Shown: one piece after another, positions 1-7,026 of the stretch | Position numbering within the stretch: position 1 is the first letter of the stretch | How the letters are laid out: each line of letters begins with the position of its first letter | NCBI GenBank assembly: GCA_013329865.1 | Contig: DUJJ01000014.1 | Coordinates: 1 to 11,489, forward strand | Source: Candidatus Poseidoniaceae archaeon | Lineage (GTDB): Archaea > Thermoplasmatota > Poseidoniia > Poseidoniales > Poseidoniaceae | DNA length: 11,489 nucleotides | Direction of reading: 5' to 3' | Notes under the pieces: generated by a model | Told to the model about the DNA's origin: nothing | Databases searched by the model: none | What the model saw: the letters and a program-made list of their open reading frames with translations, nothing else | Made by a program: the position numbers and the translations under genes

Positions 1-3000
1 CACACAAGTCATATTGATTAACAACTCCATCATTATCATCATCTAACTGGGTTTCAGAACAACCATTAGCATTGACGAATTCTCCTAGGGGTGTGTTGGG
101 ACAACCATCAGCCAAATCTGACACACCGTCTTGATCGCTGTCAGTTTGCGATGTTGAGCAACCATTAGTATCAACAGTCTCACCAAATGGTGTACCGGGG
201 CACAAGTCAGGGTTGTTGCCATTTGCGTTATCCCCATAGCCGTCATAATCGGCATCTTGCCATTGTGTAACATCTTGTGGGAATCTGTCTGGGTCGTTAC
301 CGTTTGCATTATCGCCGTAGCCGTCTCCGTCCTGATCAGACCATTGAGTACCATCCGATGGGAATGCATCAGGATCGTTACCCTGCTGATTATCGCCATA
401 GCCATCATTGTCAGTGTCGTGCCATTGTGTGGAATCATTAGGGAACTTATCCGCATCATTACCATTTGCGTTGTCACCATAACCATCACCGTCTGAATCA
501 GACCACTGGGTTCCATCATTAGGGAACATGTCGGGATTATTACCATTCATGTTGTCACCGTAGCCGTCACCATCAGAGTCGGCCCACTGAGAAGCATCAA
601 ATGGAAATGCGTCGCCAGCAGTTCCTTGTGGATTATCTCCATAACCATCGCCATCACTGTCAGTCCACTGTGATGGGTCGGTAGGCCACAAGTCAGGATT
701 ATTGCCATTGGCATTATCGCCATAGCCGTCACCGTCTATATCGTGCCATTGGGTCGCATCGAATGGGAACGCATCAGGGTTGTTGCCGTTGACATTGTCC
801 CCGTAACCATCACCATCAATATCGCTCCACTGGGTATTATCTGTCGGGAAGTAATCAGGGTTATTGCCATTTAGACTATCACCATAGCCATCACCATCAG
901 TATCCAACCATTGAGTATCATCGAAGGGGAAATCATCGACATCATCATTGTAGCCGTCACTATCACTATCCCTTTGGTTTGCAGCACAACCCGTGGAGTC
1001 AACAACAGTTCCCACTGTTGTGTTTGGGCAAAGATCGAGTTCATTTGCAACGCCATCAGAATCATCATCAAACACATACTGAAGGCACACATAATCACCA
1101 ACAATCTGAACAAAGTTTGCATCGTATAAATCACTGAATAAACAATATTGACCGGAATTCGTTGGGGTTTGATAGTAGAATGTGCCAAACGACATATTCT
1201 GCGCAGTCGCAGTGGTCGTCGTCATAGCTGAGTAATTGATGTCAGCCCCGTTTGGGTCCTCCACTCTAAACTGATGGTAATATGAATCACCAGGGACAAG
1301 GTCTAGACCTTCTGAGGTAAAATCATTATTTGCTGCTGTTGTACTAAATGAATAACTGGTGATTATCGCTGATGGTAGTTGCGGAATGAAATCCACGGTG
1401 TGTATGCCGATGTAACCATCTAGGCTAGTTAGGTTGATGTTGTAGTTTTGAGGATATAATACCGCCAAAAATGTATGGTTATCCATTGATGTAGGGTTAT
1501 TCCACGAAACTTGATAGGTTTCTGAATTAGTAAAGGCGGTGAAATTAATCATGCCGCCGCCGACCATCGTGGCATTCACGGCATCATCAGTGCTAATGTT
1601 TGGATTTGCCATAATCAGTGCTATAAGTTGGTCCAAGTTGACCGTCGCCCATTTAATTGCATAAGCAGTTCCTGCTGTTAGATTGGTGGCGTAGATTTCC
1701 CCGGTGGTAGAAGAAGTAGTTTCAGCAATTAAGGTTTCATAATAAAATGAATCACTATTGGTATTCAAAACACTGCCCGATGCATCTGCTAAAGATGCAG
1801 ATACCACATATCCACCTTCAATATTAACACCTAATAACGTATGATTGAAAGTTTGAGTAGTCGCAGTTGCGGTAAACGAATAAGGTCCGTAATATGTTAG
1901 TGGGACTGTGGTTGAATTCGAAGCATAGGTGAACTCGTCGTTGTAACTATACTGATAATTGTCACCTACGACTAGTCCAGTTAATTCGATTGACACATTA
2001 GTCAGGTTATTCATAGTGACATCCAGTCCAGTAAATGTCTGACCGCCTCCAGGATTATCAGTAGTTATTTCGATGTTGTAGTTACTCCCACTGAACCCAA
2101 GTGTGTATACCTCAATGTAACTCAATACATTGGTTGTTGCGACAAATGACATGTATTCAGTATTACCAATACCAGTAGAGCTATCGATGAAAAGACCATT
2201 CACATCCTCCCATCTCGTGTCTATATCGCCATTGCTGTGCATGAAGGTGATGTTCACATAATATGTCACTCCGGCAACTAATTGCACCTCGAAATAGTCT
2301 TCATCGTTTGAAGTGTCGAAACTCAATCCAGAACAATAAATCGGTAAAATCGACGCGACTGATGCTGTTGCTTCGTTATTATTTGGCTCTAACATGTCAA
2401 CCACAACATTACCCGAACCAATTACTCCAACATCATTGCATGGGTTTGGAACGGCGGTGCCAGAACTTCCCGTCCCACCGCCACTTGAGGCAGTATTCCA
2501 CGTCCAGAATTCTAAGTCATACGCACCAAATCCTGAATTTCTGACTACTTGAACGAATATTACACCACCGTGACTTCCAGCCCCTCCTGCTGAGTTGTTA
2601 GTTGAAACATAATCAGGATTATTACCGGTTGAAAAATCAAGTAAGTTTAAGGCGGTATCGTAGATATATACCGCAAAATCATTGGTTATTAGGCTGCTAT
2701 TAACAAAGACAAATGAGCTGTATGAGATTTGAAAAGCAAAGCCTTCATTTGAGTTCAAAGTGAATGCCATCCAGTCTTCATTATCACCATTTAGATCTAA
2801 TTCTGCCGCAGATAGACCAGAATATACGGGGGCACCTCCATTGAGTTGTGTCGGCCAGAATGGATCGTTTAACAATGCATTGTAAGTATCAGGTAGGTCA
2901 TAATTAGGGTTCCCAATGTCGTTTTGATTAGTTGTTCCACTTGATGACGAGGAAAAGACCCAGAATCTTAGGTCATAGTCGACATAACCATTCCAACGCT

Positions 3001-3922
3001 GTATTTTGACATAGACCGTCCCACCTATGCTTCCCTGTGAGTTGTTGGTGGTGACAAGTTCGGGGCTACCAACCATTGAAGAATCAACAAAGTTCATATT
3101 TGCATCGTACAGCAGTAATTCAGCATCATTGACATATGTGGTGCCGTTATTCACCGAGTTGGCTGGGTAAGATATTTCAAAAGCAAAACCTTCGTTAGTG
3201 TTGATATTAAATGATAACCAATCCTCGTTATCGGACGGGTCTACTTGGCCATAATGAACAGGATATGTATATGGTGCAGAACCAGCAAAATTCATTGGGA
3301 AGTATGGATCTGATAACAGGGCGGTCTGAGTGTCTGGGAAGTCATAATTAGCCCAACCCATGTCGTTTTGTCCAGTGGTAGGCGGCGAAGTAGTCCATGT
3401 CCAGGCTTGTAAATTGTATGACCCATACCCGTAGTATCGGTAAATTTGCACGTAAATTGTCCCGCCGTGACTAAGGGCTGAATTGTTGGTAGTAACATAC
3501 TCTGGATTTGATGCGAATGAGAAGTCCATCTGGAACATATTAGCATCATATATTGCCAAATCAAACTCATTGTTGTATACTGTCCCGTTAGTCGGTGAGG
3601 TATATGTTGGACTGTAATCGATCTGGACCGCTAGACCTTCACTTGGATTTAGCGTAATTGCGAACCAGTCCTCGTCATCACCGACCGCAAGTTCGGCGGT
3701 CATGGGCGTGAGATGGTAGGGCGAGGCGCCATTCAGACCGATTGTTGTATTAATTGACCCCTGACTATCAGGTAAATCAGAACCACTGTTAATATCATTT
3801 TGATTTGCTCCTGCGGCGTTAACTGTACCAATGCCAGCAGATAATGCGGTCAAGAGAAATAAAATACACACGCTTGAGCTCTGTATTTTCCTGTTTACAT
3901 TCTTGGAAATCTTATGTTCCAT
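1..3922 (-). CDS. Giant secreted PPC-like / thrombospondin type-3 repeat protein (3' end outside window)
   Basis: Open without a stop from ATG at 3922 to the left edge, so at least 1307 residues are visible and the C-terminus is missing. Residues 1-37 are a signal peptide: basic start (MEHKISKNVNRK), hydrophobic core (VCILFLLTALSAG), then an Ala-rich cleavage area. Three tandem modules of about 145 residues, each opening with QND(I/M), start near residues 42, 186 and 334. Each has NDEDW or DDEDW, an EGxAxxIxY strand and a (Y/F)DLxxW-type end (YNLQAW in the first). A classical PPC-like module follows (about 496-625: EPNN, NDEDYFEV, GVTYYVNITF), then beta-rich sequence (about 628-945). From residue 952 on there are calcium-binding DxDxDG thrombospondin type-3 repeats. 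The protein is probably exported and attached or released at the cell surface, in adhesion or polymer handling; no catalytic domain is visible. A TATA-like box lies 24 bases upstream. Domain architecture is certain; function is inference. Confidence 0.9.
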   Translation of the reverse strand, partial: MEHKISKNVNRKIQSSSVCILFLLTALSAGIGTVNAAGANQNDINSGSDLPDSQGSINTTIGLNGASPYHLTPMTAELAVGDDEDWFAITLNPSEGLAVQIDYSPTYTSPTNGTVYNNEFDLAIYDANMFQMDFSFASNPEYVTTNNSALSHGGTIYVQIYRYYGYGSYNLQAWTWTTSPPTTGQNDMGWANYDFPDTQTALLSDPYFPMNFAGSAPYTYPVHYGQVDPSDNEDWLSFNINTNEGFAFEISYPANSVNNGTTYVNDAELLLYDANMNFVDSSMVGSPELVTTNNSQGSIGGTVYVKIQRWNGYVDYDLRFWVFSSSSSGTTNQNDIGNPNYDLPDTYNALLNDPFWPTQLNGGAPVYSGLSAAELDLNGDNEDWMAFTLNSNEGFAFQISYSSFVFVNSSLITNDFAVYIYDTALNLLDFSTGNNPDYVSTNNSAGGAGSHGGVIFVQVVRNSGFGAYDLEFWTWNTASSGGGTGSSGTAVPNPCNDVGVIGSGNVVVDMLEPNNNEATASVASILPIYCSGLSFDTSNDEDYFEVQLVAGVTYYVNITFMHSNGDIDTRWEDVNGLFIDSSTGIGNTEYMSFVATTNVLSYIEVYTLGFSGSNYNIEITTDNPGGGQTFTGLDVTMNNLTNVSIELTGLVVGDNYQYSYNDEFTYASNSTTVPLTYYGPYSFTATATTQTFNHTLLGVNIEGGYVVSASLADASGSVLNTNSDSFYYETLIAETTSSTTGEIYATNLTAGTAYAIKWATVNLDQLIALIMANPNISTDDAVNATMVGGGMINFTAFTNSETYQVSWNNPTSMDNHTFLAVLYPQNYNINLTSLDGYIGIHTVDFIPQLPSAIITSYSFSTTAANNDFTSEGLDLVPGDSYYHQFRVEDPNGADINYSAMTTTTATAQNMSFGTFYYQTPTNSGQYCLFSDLYDANFVQIVGDYVCLQYVFDDDSDGVANELDLCPNTTVGTVVDSTGCAANQRDSDSDGYNDDVDDFPFDDTQWLDTDGDGYGDSLNGNNPDYFPTDNTQWSDIDGDGYGDNVNGNNPDAFPFDATQWHDIDGDGYGDNANGNNPDLWPTDPSQWTDSDGDGYGDNPQGTAGDAFPFDASQWADSDGDGYGDNMNGNNPDMFPNDGTQWSDSDGDGYGDNANGNDADKFPNDSTQWHDTDNDGYGDNQQGNDPDAFPSDGTQWSDQDGDGYGDNANGNDPDRFPQDVTQWQDADYDGYGDNANGNNPDLCPGTPFGETVDTNGCSTSQTDSDQDGVSDLADGCPNTPLGEFVNANGCSETQLDDDNDGVVNQYDLC
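190..972 (-). repeat. 81-bp tandem coding repeat (27-residue TSP3-type calcium repeats)
   Basis: The TQW or SQW anchor of each unit (CCATTG or CCACTG on the plus strand) occurs at 260, 341, 422, 503, 584, 665, 746, 827 and 908, exactly 81 bases apart every time. Each unit reads roughly DxDGDGYGDNxNGNxPDxFPxDxTQW, with four or more Asp/Asn positions typical of thrombospondin type-3 calcium loops. The units differ at many synonymous sites, so the protein phase is conserved more strictly than the DNA. Flanking units on both sides are the Cys-capped form (LCPxT...VxxxGC). Confidence 0.92.
2483..3799 (-). repeat. Three tandem PPC-like modules in the secreted protein
   Basis: Residues 42-480 hold three diverged copies with header spacings of 144 and 148 residues. 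Shared landmarks in order are QND(I/M), a DLPD or DFPDT segment, (N/D)DEDW, EGxAxxIxY, YDxxLxLxD-like strands, NPEYVTTNN or NPDYVSTNN, GGxxxVQ or GGTVYVKI, and a (Y/F)DLxxW-type ending (YNLQAW in the first copy). This resembles the bacterial/archaeal pre-peptidase C-terminal (PPC) jelly-roll family, which is usually a secreted, non-catalytic, possibly carbohydrate-binding module. The family assignment is from pattern only. Confidence 0.75.
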
Positions 3923-3941
3923 ACCTAACCGACGAGGTATT

Positions 3942-3950
3942 GGTTTATGA
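3942..3950 (-). promoter_or_regulatory. Candidate TATA box for the giant secreted protein
   Basis: On the minus strand this reads TCATAAACC, with ATAAA centred 24 bases before the ATG at 3922. No good SD sequence precedes that ATG. The spacing fits a leaderless archaeal transcript starting at or next to the start codon. This suggests the gene has its own promoter rather than depending only on the upstream zinc-ribbon gene 49 bases away. Confidence 0.4.
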
Positions 3951-3971
3951 TACTCTCCCCGAAAGCAAGAA

Positions 3972-4211
3972 TCAAATTGCTGTGGGGGCAACGTGCCCAT
4001 CTTTTTTGTCGTCAGGTTTTCTAACTCTTGACCAGACACCGCCCATCAATTGGTCGTGACAGTTCTGACAATAGTGGAATCTGCGATATGCTTCACGAAA
4101 TGAGTAGGCTTTTTTCCCAGTGGCGACGAGGTATCCCTCTGGTGATAATCTGGAAACGATGTCTCCAACACCACCACACCCAGGAAAGTCGCACACGGTT
4201 TCCGCCGCCAT
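3972..4211 (-). CDS. Small zinc-ribbon protein, function unknown
   Basis: A 79-residue soluble protein with two metal-knuckle-like pairs, C7-x4-C12 (CDFPGCGG) and C48-x2-C51 followed by H52 (YCQNCH). This is what a zinc ribbon or one-zinc treble-clef fold would need. The middle is basic and aromatic (KKAYSFREAYRRFHY) and the tail is charged (RKPDDKKDGH), which would suit nucleic-acid or protein binding. I do not recognise the family. The ATG at 4211 is chosen because AGGG lies 6 bases upstream and the zinc knuckle starts six residues later. A longer form could begin at GTG 4271, whose G is shared with the TAG stop of the biotin carrier gene; its extra 20 residues (starting MLNLTHKD) look non-conserved. 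It is the last gene of the carboxylase operon, 59 bases after the biotin carrier gene, so a link to that enzyme or its regulation is possible but unproven. Confidence 0.75.
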   Translation of the reverse strand: MAAETVCDFPGCGGVGDIVSRLSPEGYLVATGKKAYSFREAYRRFHYCQNCHDQLMGGVWSRVRKPDDKKDGHVAPTAI

Positions 4212-4270
4212 GTTAAGCCCTATGCATATCAACACTTTAATGGTCGTATCCTTATGTGTCAGATTAAGCA

Positions 4271-4669
4271 CTATTCTTCCACAGGTTCAATCACAACTAA
4301 GGGAACATTTGCCTCAATAGACTGGCCTTCCTCACAGTTAACAGCAGTTACAGTTCCTGTTACTGGTGCTTGAATTTCATTTTGCATTTTCATTGCTTCG
4401 AGGATTAGGATAACTTGTCCCTCTTCTACGCGTTGTCCCATCTCAACTTCAATGGTAACGATTTTTCCAGGTATATTGGCAGATACGGTTCCAGATTTCT
4501 TTTTCTTACCACCGGCCAATCGCTTTTTCTTCACCACCGGGCCTGAATCAGGTAGTTCAATTTTGAAAGTTCTACCTTCGACACTAGCGAGCCAATTTCC
4601 GTCATCAGATATCTCAACTTCAACTTCTAATTCAACTCCATCGACAATAACCTTCTTTATCTCAGTCAT
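4271..4669 (-). CDS. Biotin carboxyl carrier protein (biotinyl/lipoyl domain) of an acyl-CoA carboxylase
   Basis: A 132-residue carrier that holds biotin and shuttles CO2 between a biotin carboxylase and the carboxyltransferase encoded two genes upstream. The C-terminal half (about 61-130) is a biotinyl domain, with EAMKM at 91-95 making K94 the biotinylated lysine, preceded by the usual PGKI turn and GQxVEEGQ loop. The N-terminal 40 residues form the short beta region seen in methylmalonyl-CoA decarboxylase/oxaloacetate decarboxylase-type carriers. The linker is unusually basic (KKKR and KKKK at 47-58) rather than Ala/Pro-rich. The start is supported by GGAG at 4678-4681, 8 bases upstream, inside the end of the preceding gene, and the intergenic gap is only 4 bases. 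It is cytoplasmic and almost surely cotranscribed with the carboxyltransferase. It is a separate protein, not fused to a biotin carboxylase; the carboxylase gene is not in this window. Confidence 0.95.
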   Translation of the reverse strand: MTEIKKVIVDGVELEVEVEISDDGNWLASVEGRTFKIELPDSGPVVKKKRLAGGKKKKSGTVSANIPGKIVTIEVEMGQRVEEGQVILILEAMKMQNEIQAPVTGTVTAVNCEEGQSIEANVPLVVIEPVEE

Positions 4670-4673
4670 GCGA

Positions 4674-4862
4674 TTATCTCCATGGTGAGCGTGATGATTT
4701 TCGGTTCATCAACGAATTTTTCCCTGTATTCATTCTAATATGATCCTGTGTCCATACCGGTCCAGGATTACGACCAATTTTTGAAGAATCTCGTGCATTG
4801 TTTTCAACGATTGATAACACCGCATATATTGCAGCGATTCGCAGTATTGATTCATCGGTCAC
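4674..4862 (-). CDS. Small carboxylase-associated protein, possible epsilon/gamma-like subunit
   Basis: A 62-residue protein with an N-terminal helix (DESILRIAAIYAVLSIVE, about 3-20) and a basic, probably extended tail with Trp near the middle and the end (PVWTQDH, SPWR at the C-terminus). No long hydrophobic segment is present, so it is not the membrane anchor gamma subunit of sodium-pumping decarboxylases. Position and layout (short helix, disordered basic tail, W...R ending, next to carboxyltransferase and biotin carrier) recall the small epsilon subunits of actinobacterial acyl-CoA carboxylases and the short accessory proteins found beside archaeal and bacterial biotin-dependent carboxylases. 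Homology to either is not established here. The GTG start at 4862 is fixed by GAGGTGA four bases upstream, which overlaps the stop codon of the carboxyltransferase gene. It is probably translated together with its neighbours. Confidence 0.8.
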   Translation of the reverse strand: MTDESILRIAAIYAVLSIVENNARDSSKIGRNPGPVWTQDHIRMNTGKNSLMNRKSSRSPWR

Positions 4863-4866
4863 AAAA

Positions 4867-4873
4867 TCACCTC
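4867..4873 (-). promoter_or_regulatory. Ribosome binding site deciding a GTG start
   Basis: GAGGTGA on the minus strand, 4 bases before the GTG at 4862. Its first two bases are the last two of the upstream TGA stop codon, so termination and re-initiation are physically joined. The same TGAGGTGA-N4-start layout recurs at 7015-7029 on the other arm. Confidence 0.8.
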
Positions 4874-6425
4874 ACAATGGGATATTACCGTGCTTCCTTG
4901 CAGGTCTTAATTCCTCTTTGTCGACCAACATATCTAATGCGCGAATTAGTTTTTTCCTAGTTTCACTCGGCTCAATAACGTCATCGATGTAACCCAGTGC
5001 GGCAGCCTTGTATGGATTGGCAAATTTTTCGTTGAAATCTTCGGTCAATCTTGTTCGTTCTTGTTCAGGATTTCTTGAGCTTTTCAGCCGCCGGCGATGG
5101 ATGATTTCTACGGCACCGTCAGCGCCCATGACGGCCAATTCAGCAGATGGCCAAGCCACGTTGTAGTCACCACGTATGTGTTTAGATGACATAACATCAT
5201 ACGCTCCACCGTATGCTTTGCGCATTATAACAGTTAATTTTGGCACTGTAGCTTCAGCGAACGCATAGAGCAATTTCGCTCCATGCCTAATGATGCCACC
5301 CCATTCTTGATTGGTTCCCGGCAAAAATCCTGGAACATCTTCAAAGGTAACAAGTGGGATATTGAATGCATCGCAAAACCTGACAAATCTTGCTGCCTTG
5401 TCGCTTGCGTCAATATCTAAGCATCCAGCCAAGATTTTTGGTTGGTTGGCCACAACGCCAACAGTTTGACCATTTAGGTGACCAAACCCAATAACGATGT
5501 TTTGTGCCCAATCAGCTTGAACTTCGAGAAAACCATGATCATCGAGAACCTCTGAGATAACATCAACAACGTCGTATGGTTTGTTGGACTCTTCGGGAAT
5601 AATGGTGTCAAGTTTTTCACAGGTCCGACTGGCTGAGTCAGAGGTTTTCTTAGTTGGTGGTTTCTCGAGATTGTTTGACGGCAGCATGTCACACAAATCC
5701 CTTGCCAATTGGATTGCAGATTCATCGTCTTCAGCAGTAAAGTGTGATACTCCTGAGCGACTACCGTGGGTCATAGCGCCACCTAACTCCTCAAAAGAAA
5801 CAACCTCGTTAGTTACTGTCTTGATGACTTCTGGACCAGTGATAAACATATGAGCAGTTTGATCAACCATAATCACAAAGTCGGTTATCGCTGGCGAATA
5901 AACTGCGCCACCAGCACACGGACCCATGATAACAGATATTTGCGGCACTACTCCTGAGGCTCGCACATTACGGAAGAAAATCTCAGCATAACTACCAAGT
6001 GACGCCACGCCTTCTTGGATTCTAGCACCGCCACTATCGTTTAGTCCAATAACAGGTTTACCAGTCTTTAGTGCCATATCTAGAACTTTGCAGATTTTCA
6101 GTCCATGCATTTCTCCCAAAGACCCACCATAGACAGTAAAGTCTTGAGCAAAAGCGAATACTTCTCTCCCGTTTATACAACCATGACCGGTAACTACTCC
6201 ATCACCTGGTATGACATTTTTATCCATATCGAAGTCTCTACAGCGATGCTCGACGAGTGCATCAATCTCTTGGAAACTCCCGTCATCCAACAAAATTTCG
6301 AGTCTTTCTCTTGCCGTAAGTTTCCCTCTGTTATGCTGAGCGTCAACTCGCGTTTGTCCTCCACCCGCTTCACTTTGCGCCTTACGATTTCGCAGGTCGC
6401 GCAGTCGTTCTTCGGTTGTAGGCAT
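4872..6425 (-). CDS. pccB: Propionyl-CoA/methylmalonyl-CoA carboxyltransferase beta subunit
   Basis: A 517-residue carboxyltransferase of the PccB/MmdA family, which moves CO2 from carboxybiotin to propionyl-CoA (or another acyl-CoA) to make methylmalonyl-CoA. Both crotonase-type halves are present. The N-half has [12 protein letters not shown] (36-47), [16 protein letters not shown] (92-107), SGGARIQEG (131-139) and the oxyanion-hole region [12 protein letters not shown] (168-179). The C-half has [30 protein letters not shown] and the second oxyanion region [11 protein letters not shown] (402-412). Length matches the family. ATG 6425 is chosen because the protein start [12 protein letters not shown] is typical and GGGGA lies just upstream; the frame stays open to 6596 but would run into the divergent gene. 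The Ser/Lys-rich linker between the halves (about 250-285) is variable. The methylmalonyl-CoA mutase genes opposite point to propionyl-CoA as substrate. Carboxylase and decarboxylase roles cannot be told apart from this subunit alone, but no membrane decarboxylase subunit is present here. Confidence 0.95.
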   Translation of the reverse strand: MPTTEERLRDLRNRKAQSEAGGGQTRVDAQHNRGKLTARERLEILLDDGSFQEIDALVEHRCRDFDMDKNVIPGDGVVTGHGCINGREVFAFAQDFTVYGGSLGEMHGLKICKVLDMALKTGKPVIGLNDSGGARIQEGVASLGSYAEIFFRNVRASGVVPQISVIMGPCAGGAVYSPAITDFVIMVDQTAHMFITGPEVIKTVTNEVVSFEELGGAMTHGSRSGVSHFTAEDDESAIQLARDLCDMLPSNNLEKPPTKKTSDSASRTCEKLDTIIPEESNKPYDVVDVISEVLDDHGFLEVQADWAQNIVIGFGHLNGQTVGVVANQPKILAGCLDIDASDKAARFVRFCDAFNIPLVTFEDVPGFLPGTNQEWGGIIRHGAKLLYAFAEATVPKLTVIMRKAYGGAYDVMSSKHIRGDYNVAWPSAELAVMGADGAVEIIHRRRLKSSRNPEQERTRLTEDFNEKFANPYKAAALGYIDDVIEPSETRKKLIRALDMLVDKEELRPARKHGNIPL

Positions 6426-6570
6426 GGCTTCCCCGTTATACTGTGCGTCAAGGCCGCCTTTATTGCTTACCGTAATGAATACCCTTGAATAATGTAGATT
6501 GGACAATTTAACTTCCGTGCTGATGGTGGATAGGAGGTTGCTTGATAGGTAATGAATAATTAGACCTATC
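6426..6570. promoter_or_regulatory. Divergent control region between carboxylase and mutase operons
   Basis: This 145-base spacer separates the starts of two oppositely transcribed operons of the same pathway. It contains an AT-rich block AATTTAA (6505-6511, TTAAATT on the other strand), a possible TATA element for one or both directions. It also has two GATAGG hexamers (6529-6534 and 6544-6549), the inverse CCTATC (6565-6570), and a strong AGGAGGT (6532-6538). No terminator-like hairpin with a T-tract was seen. The location makes shared control of both arms plausible; the exact promoter positions are not resolved. Confidence 0.5.
6532..6538 (+). promoter_or_regulatory. Distant perfect Shine-Dalgarno before the mutase subunit gene
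   Basis: AGGAGGT matches the archaeal 16S 3' end perfectly but ends 32 bases before the ATG at 6571, far outside the normal window. Folding of the inverted repeat at 6543-6571 would loop out the excess and leave about 4 bases. Short unrelated frames sit nearby (TTG 6542 and ATG 6552, both ending within a few codons), so a tiny leader peptide is the alternative use. Confidence 0.35.
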
Positions 6571-6571
6571 A
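6543..6571 (+). repeat. 8-bp perfect inverted repeat abutting the mutase subunit start codon
   Basis: TGATAGGT (6543-6550) and ACCTATCA (6564-6571) are perfect inverse copies separated by 13 A/T-rich bases. The arm centres are 21 bp apart, two helical turns, as expected for an operator bound by a dimer. The last base of the right arm is the A of the ATG. A further GATAGG lies at 6529-6534. It could instead form an RNA hairpin around the start codon. Confidence 0.6.
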
Positions 6572-7017
6572 TGGCCAGTAACATCCGGATAGTCATTGCG
6601 AAACCCGGGCTAGATGGCCATGACCGTGGTGCTAAGGTTGTTGCCAGAACACTGAGAGATGCGGGACATGAGGTAATCTACACCGGACTCAGGCGAACAG
6701 CCAAACAAATTGTTGAAACTGTCCGGGATGAGGACGCAAGATTTCTTGGACTCTCCTCATTATCTGGTGCTCACAACCATTTATTCCCCAGAGTTTGTGA
6801 ACTGCTAGTTGAGGAAGGTCTTTCTGACGTCATCGTTTTTGGCGGCGGCATCATACCTGAGGACGATCGGCCTGCGTTGCACGATTGCGGCATCCGAGCT
6901 ATATTTGGGCCAGGAACACCAACAGATGAGATTCTTGAGTTCATTCAAACAGCATCTTCAATGAAAAATGTTGGAGTTGGTGGGGATGGTAATTGGAATT
7001 GGCAGTCAACGGCATGA
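6571..7017 (+). CDS. mcmA2: Methylmalonyl-CoA mutase, stand-alone B12-binding small subunit
   Basis: A 148-residue cobalamin-binding protein equal to the C-terminal domain of methylmalonyl-CoA mutase, the enzyme that converts (R)-methylmalonyl-CoA to succinyl-CoA. The base-off/His-on B12 signature is intact: D15-x-H17-x2-G20 (DGHDRG) with H17 as the lower cobalt ligand, then LSSLSGAH (61-68) and VFGGGIIP (89-96). In archaea the mutase is commonly split into a large catalytic subunit and this small one; the large subunit is not in the window. The start is fixed by a stop codon in frame at 6553-6555 and by the [14 protein letters not shown] sequence that must be included. It leads the plus-strand operon, with meaB 9 bases downstream. 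A short Gly/Trp/Asn-rich tail ([11 protein letters not shown]) follows the fold and is probably disordered. Other B12 mutase small subunits (e.g. ethylmalonyl or isobutyryl) are possible, but context favours methylmalonyl. Confidence 0.94.
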   Translation: MASNIRIVIAKPGLDGHDRGAKVVARTLRDAGHEVIYTGLRRTAKQIVETVRDEDARFLGLSSLSGAHNHLFPRVCELLVEEGLSDVIVFGGGIIPEDDRPALHDCGIRAIFGPGTPTDEILEFIQTASSMKNVGVGGDGNWNWQSTA

Positions 7018-7022
7018 GGTGA
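7016..7022 (+). promoter_or_regulatory. Ribosome binding site deciding the TTG start of meaB
   Basis: GAGGTGA, overlapping the TGA stop of the mutase subunit gene, ends 4 bases before TTG 7027. The next in-frame start, ATG 7048, would be 25 bases away, so the TTG is preferred. Confidence 0.75.
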
Positions 7023-7026
7023 GGCT

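Noticed and set aside
190..972. The regularly spaced 81-bp array as a CRISPR or noncoding satellite
   Set aside because: No short identical repeat with unique spacers; units are in one open frame and encode TSP3-type DxDxDG loops.
85..1188. Several Met- and Thr-rich minus-strand frames (85-546, 547-732, 871-1188) and a plus-strand frame at 257-496
   Set aside because: They are out-of-frame readings of the 81-bp repeats of the secreted protein, whose own frame is open throughout and gives sensible calcium loops.
2263..2544. Plus-strand 93-residue frame inside the secreted-protein gene
   Set aside because: Low-complexity His/Gln/Ser/Leu-rich antisense reading of a PPC module; no start signal or motif.
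1..3922. The region as a pseudogene or an area without genes
   Set aside because: Translation from ATG 3922 stays in one frame to the left edge (58 and 3922 differ by 1288 codons) with continuous recognisable domains.
5581..6488. Plus-strand frames at 5581-5853 and 6105-6488
   Set aside because: They lie wholly antisense to the well-supported carboxyltransferase and show no domain logic.
6521..6563. Tiny leader peptides (e.g. ATG 6523 to TAA, TTG 6542 to TAA, ATG 6552 to TAG)
   Set aside because: All are under 10 codons with no composition signal; kept only as an alternative explanation for the distant AGGAGGT.
6426..6596. An N-terminal extension of the carboxyltransferase up to 6596
   Set aside because: It would overlap the divergent mutase gene, the extra 57 residues are not typical of the family, and ATG 6425 has a purine-rich site just upstream.
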